Shown here in pieces: positions 62,640 through 64,000 of a DNA stretch of 64,000 nt. The DNA comes from Glandiceps talaboti (taxonomy: Eukaryota > Hemichordata > Enteropneusta > Spengelidae): positions 5,688,001 through 5,752,000 of the forward strand of contig NC_135559.1 in NCBI RefSeq assembly GCF_964340395.1. The letters run 5' to 3'. The translations under genes and the position numbers were made by a program. The notes beneath the pieces were generated by a model, which made no database searches, had not been told where the DNA came from, and saw only the letters and a list, made by a program, of their open reading frames with translations. Each line of letters opens with the position of its first letter. Position 1 is the stretch's first letter.

Positions 62640-63190
62640 AATCAGAATCATCATGTAAATATGAACCTTATAGGGGTACACATTATTTCCCATAGCCGTC
62701 ATGTAAATTCAAACCTCATAGGGGTAGTTGCTTACATCCGTCATACAAACTTGAACCATAAATCCTTTATAGTTGTGCTTGTTCATAGTCTTGTACACTT
62801 AAGCCTCCCATTCATGATTAGCATGTAAATTTGAACCTTATAGAAGTTATTTCCCATAGCCGTCATGTAAATTCAAACCTTATAGCGGTAGTTGCTTAGA
62901 TCCGTAATACAAACTTGAAACATAAATCCTTTATAGTGGTACTTGTTCATAGTCTTGTACACTTAAGCCTCCCATTCATGATCAGCATGTAAATTTGAAC
63001 CTAAGTTATAGGGTACATGTTATTTCCCATAGCCATCATGTAAATTCAAACCTTATAGCGGTAGTTGCTTACATCTGTCATACAAATTTGAGCCTTAAAG
63101 TGTGTATACAGTAGTGCTAGTTGTTCATAGTCTTGTACACTCAAGCCTCCCATTCATGATCAGCATGTAAATTTGAACCTTATAGGGGTC
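62640..63190. repeat. Higher-order repeat, about 170-180 bp, three units
   Basis: CATGTAAATTTGAACCTTAT-like text recurs at 62653, 62823, 62986 and 63165. Within each unit there are further half-repeats (GTCATGTAAATTCAAACC, CATACAAACTTGAACC), and CTTGTACACTTAAGCCTCCC occurs once per unit. It is a nested minisatellite. Confidence 0.9.
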
Positions 63191-63520
63191 CATAGTCATG
63201 TAGATTTTAATGGTATAATCTACATAAACAATTTCATGATCAACAGATAAAATGGAGATATGGTCAGAAACCAAGACAACATTATATTCTTATTTAATCT
63301 TGGAATTCTATGTATAGGAAGATGAAAATTTCACAAAATATTTTCCATCTCTAAGCAATCCAGGATCTTAGTAAAACTTTTTAGCAGAAATACAGGTCTC
63401 GTCACATCCATCATCCTAAGTACACTCTAGTGTAATATTGTATTTTTACTAGTGTGTGGGATTGTTCTGGTCTGTTTCAGGGGTCATTGTACTCATATTA
63501 GGATAACATCCATCATGACG

Positions 63521-63607
63521 AGTGTGAAGCTACCATCATATTCATATTCATCTTCACTTTCAAAAGTTGACCTCTAGCTCAATGTGAATATGATGATAGC
63601 TTCACAC
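63521..63607. repeat. Inverted repeat with about 26-bp arms
   Basis: The left arm AGTGTGAAGCTACCATCATA and the right arm TATGATGATAGCTTCACAC pair with one mismatch and continue into ATTCATATTC / AATGTGAA. Probably a fold-back element. Confidence 0.8.
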
Positions 63608-64000
63608 CGTTCATCATCAGATTCGAAGTCTTCCGAATGGGTACGAACACGCGTTCGGTAAATCACATATCCTTCATTGGCAGGTTGAAATCATGTCATT
63701 GTAATTACTTTTCGCTTGATTTGCGTGGATTTGCATGCTTTCTTCTTATTTTTGCCAGAGTATCCAATTTGCACCATGAATTATTGTTGTCATGGACCAT
63801 AATTTTTACAATCGATTGCGTTGACCCTCCCCGATCAAGGGAACTACATACATTGTGATAATTGTGGTCTTGACAACACTATTTTGTTTAAATTACACCA
63901 GTGTAAGTGTTAAGTAGGGTTTCAAAGATAGCGACACTGCGGGAAATCAAAACACACCCAGCCAAGCCGTATTATATTACATTACTCATACAGGTTTTTT
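63608..64000. other. End of window, no gene recognised
   Basis: It has a more balanced base composition than the intron before it. A 73-codon frame at 63637-63858 shows no family motif. No LRR exon is seen. Confidence 0.4.

Overview
The window looks like nuclear DNA of an invertebrate animal, most likely an invertebrate deuterostome (hemichordate or cephalochordate grade). The reasons are spliced genes with GT-AG introns of a few hundred bases, a typical animal RPL35A, a ciliary IQCG gene, an LRCH first exon, an NHL-propeller receptor-like gene, AT-rich intergenic DNA, many microsatellites and short inverted-repeat elements, and no recognisable vertebrate repeats. The species cannot be fixed from the sequence alone.

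Layout. Positions 1-741 hold the 3' part of a LINE reverse transcriptase on the minus strand. Positions 1171-6406 carry two related single-exon genes for secreted proteins. Each has a signal peptide, a beta/gamma-crystallin-like domain and a C-terminal domain that aligns with the vertebrate RNase A (pancreatic ribonuclease) superfamily, including both catalytic histidines and the Asn/His-Thr-Phe motif. A 49-bp minisatellite with CRE-like sites and two hairpin elements lie between them. Positions 6407-13284 are gene-free and rich in repeats. Positions 13285-22185 hold a 14-exon gene for a six-blade NHL propeller with one C-terminal membrane segment. Positions 22446-29318 hold a LINE tail and a 3.2-kb tandem duplication carrying two copies of an unrecognised two-exon gene. 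The second copy is complete and the first is cut short inside exon 2. Positions 30793-38870 carry RPL35A (minus) and IQCG/DRC9 (plus) head to head, followed at 39877 by the first coding exon of an LRCH gene. The rest of the window, about 24 kb, appears to be LRCH intron 1, filled with minisatellites, homopolymers and inverted-repeat elements.

How the genes relate. RPL35A, IQCG and LRCH3 are also neighbours on human chromosome 3q29, so this is an old gene neighbourhood, with LRCH turned relative to human. The two crystallin-RNase genes are tandem paralogues and probably act outside the cell, perhaps in defence or digestion (inference). They are the most notable content, because the RNase A superfamily is usually described as restricted to vertebrates among animals.
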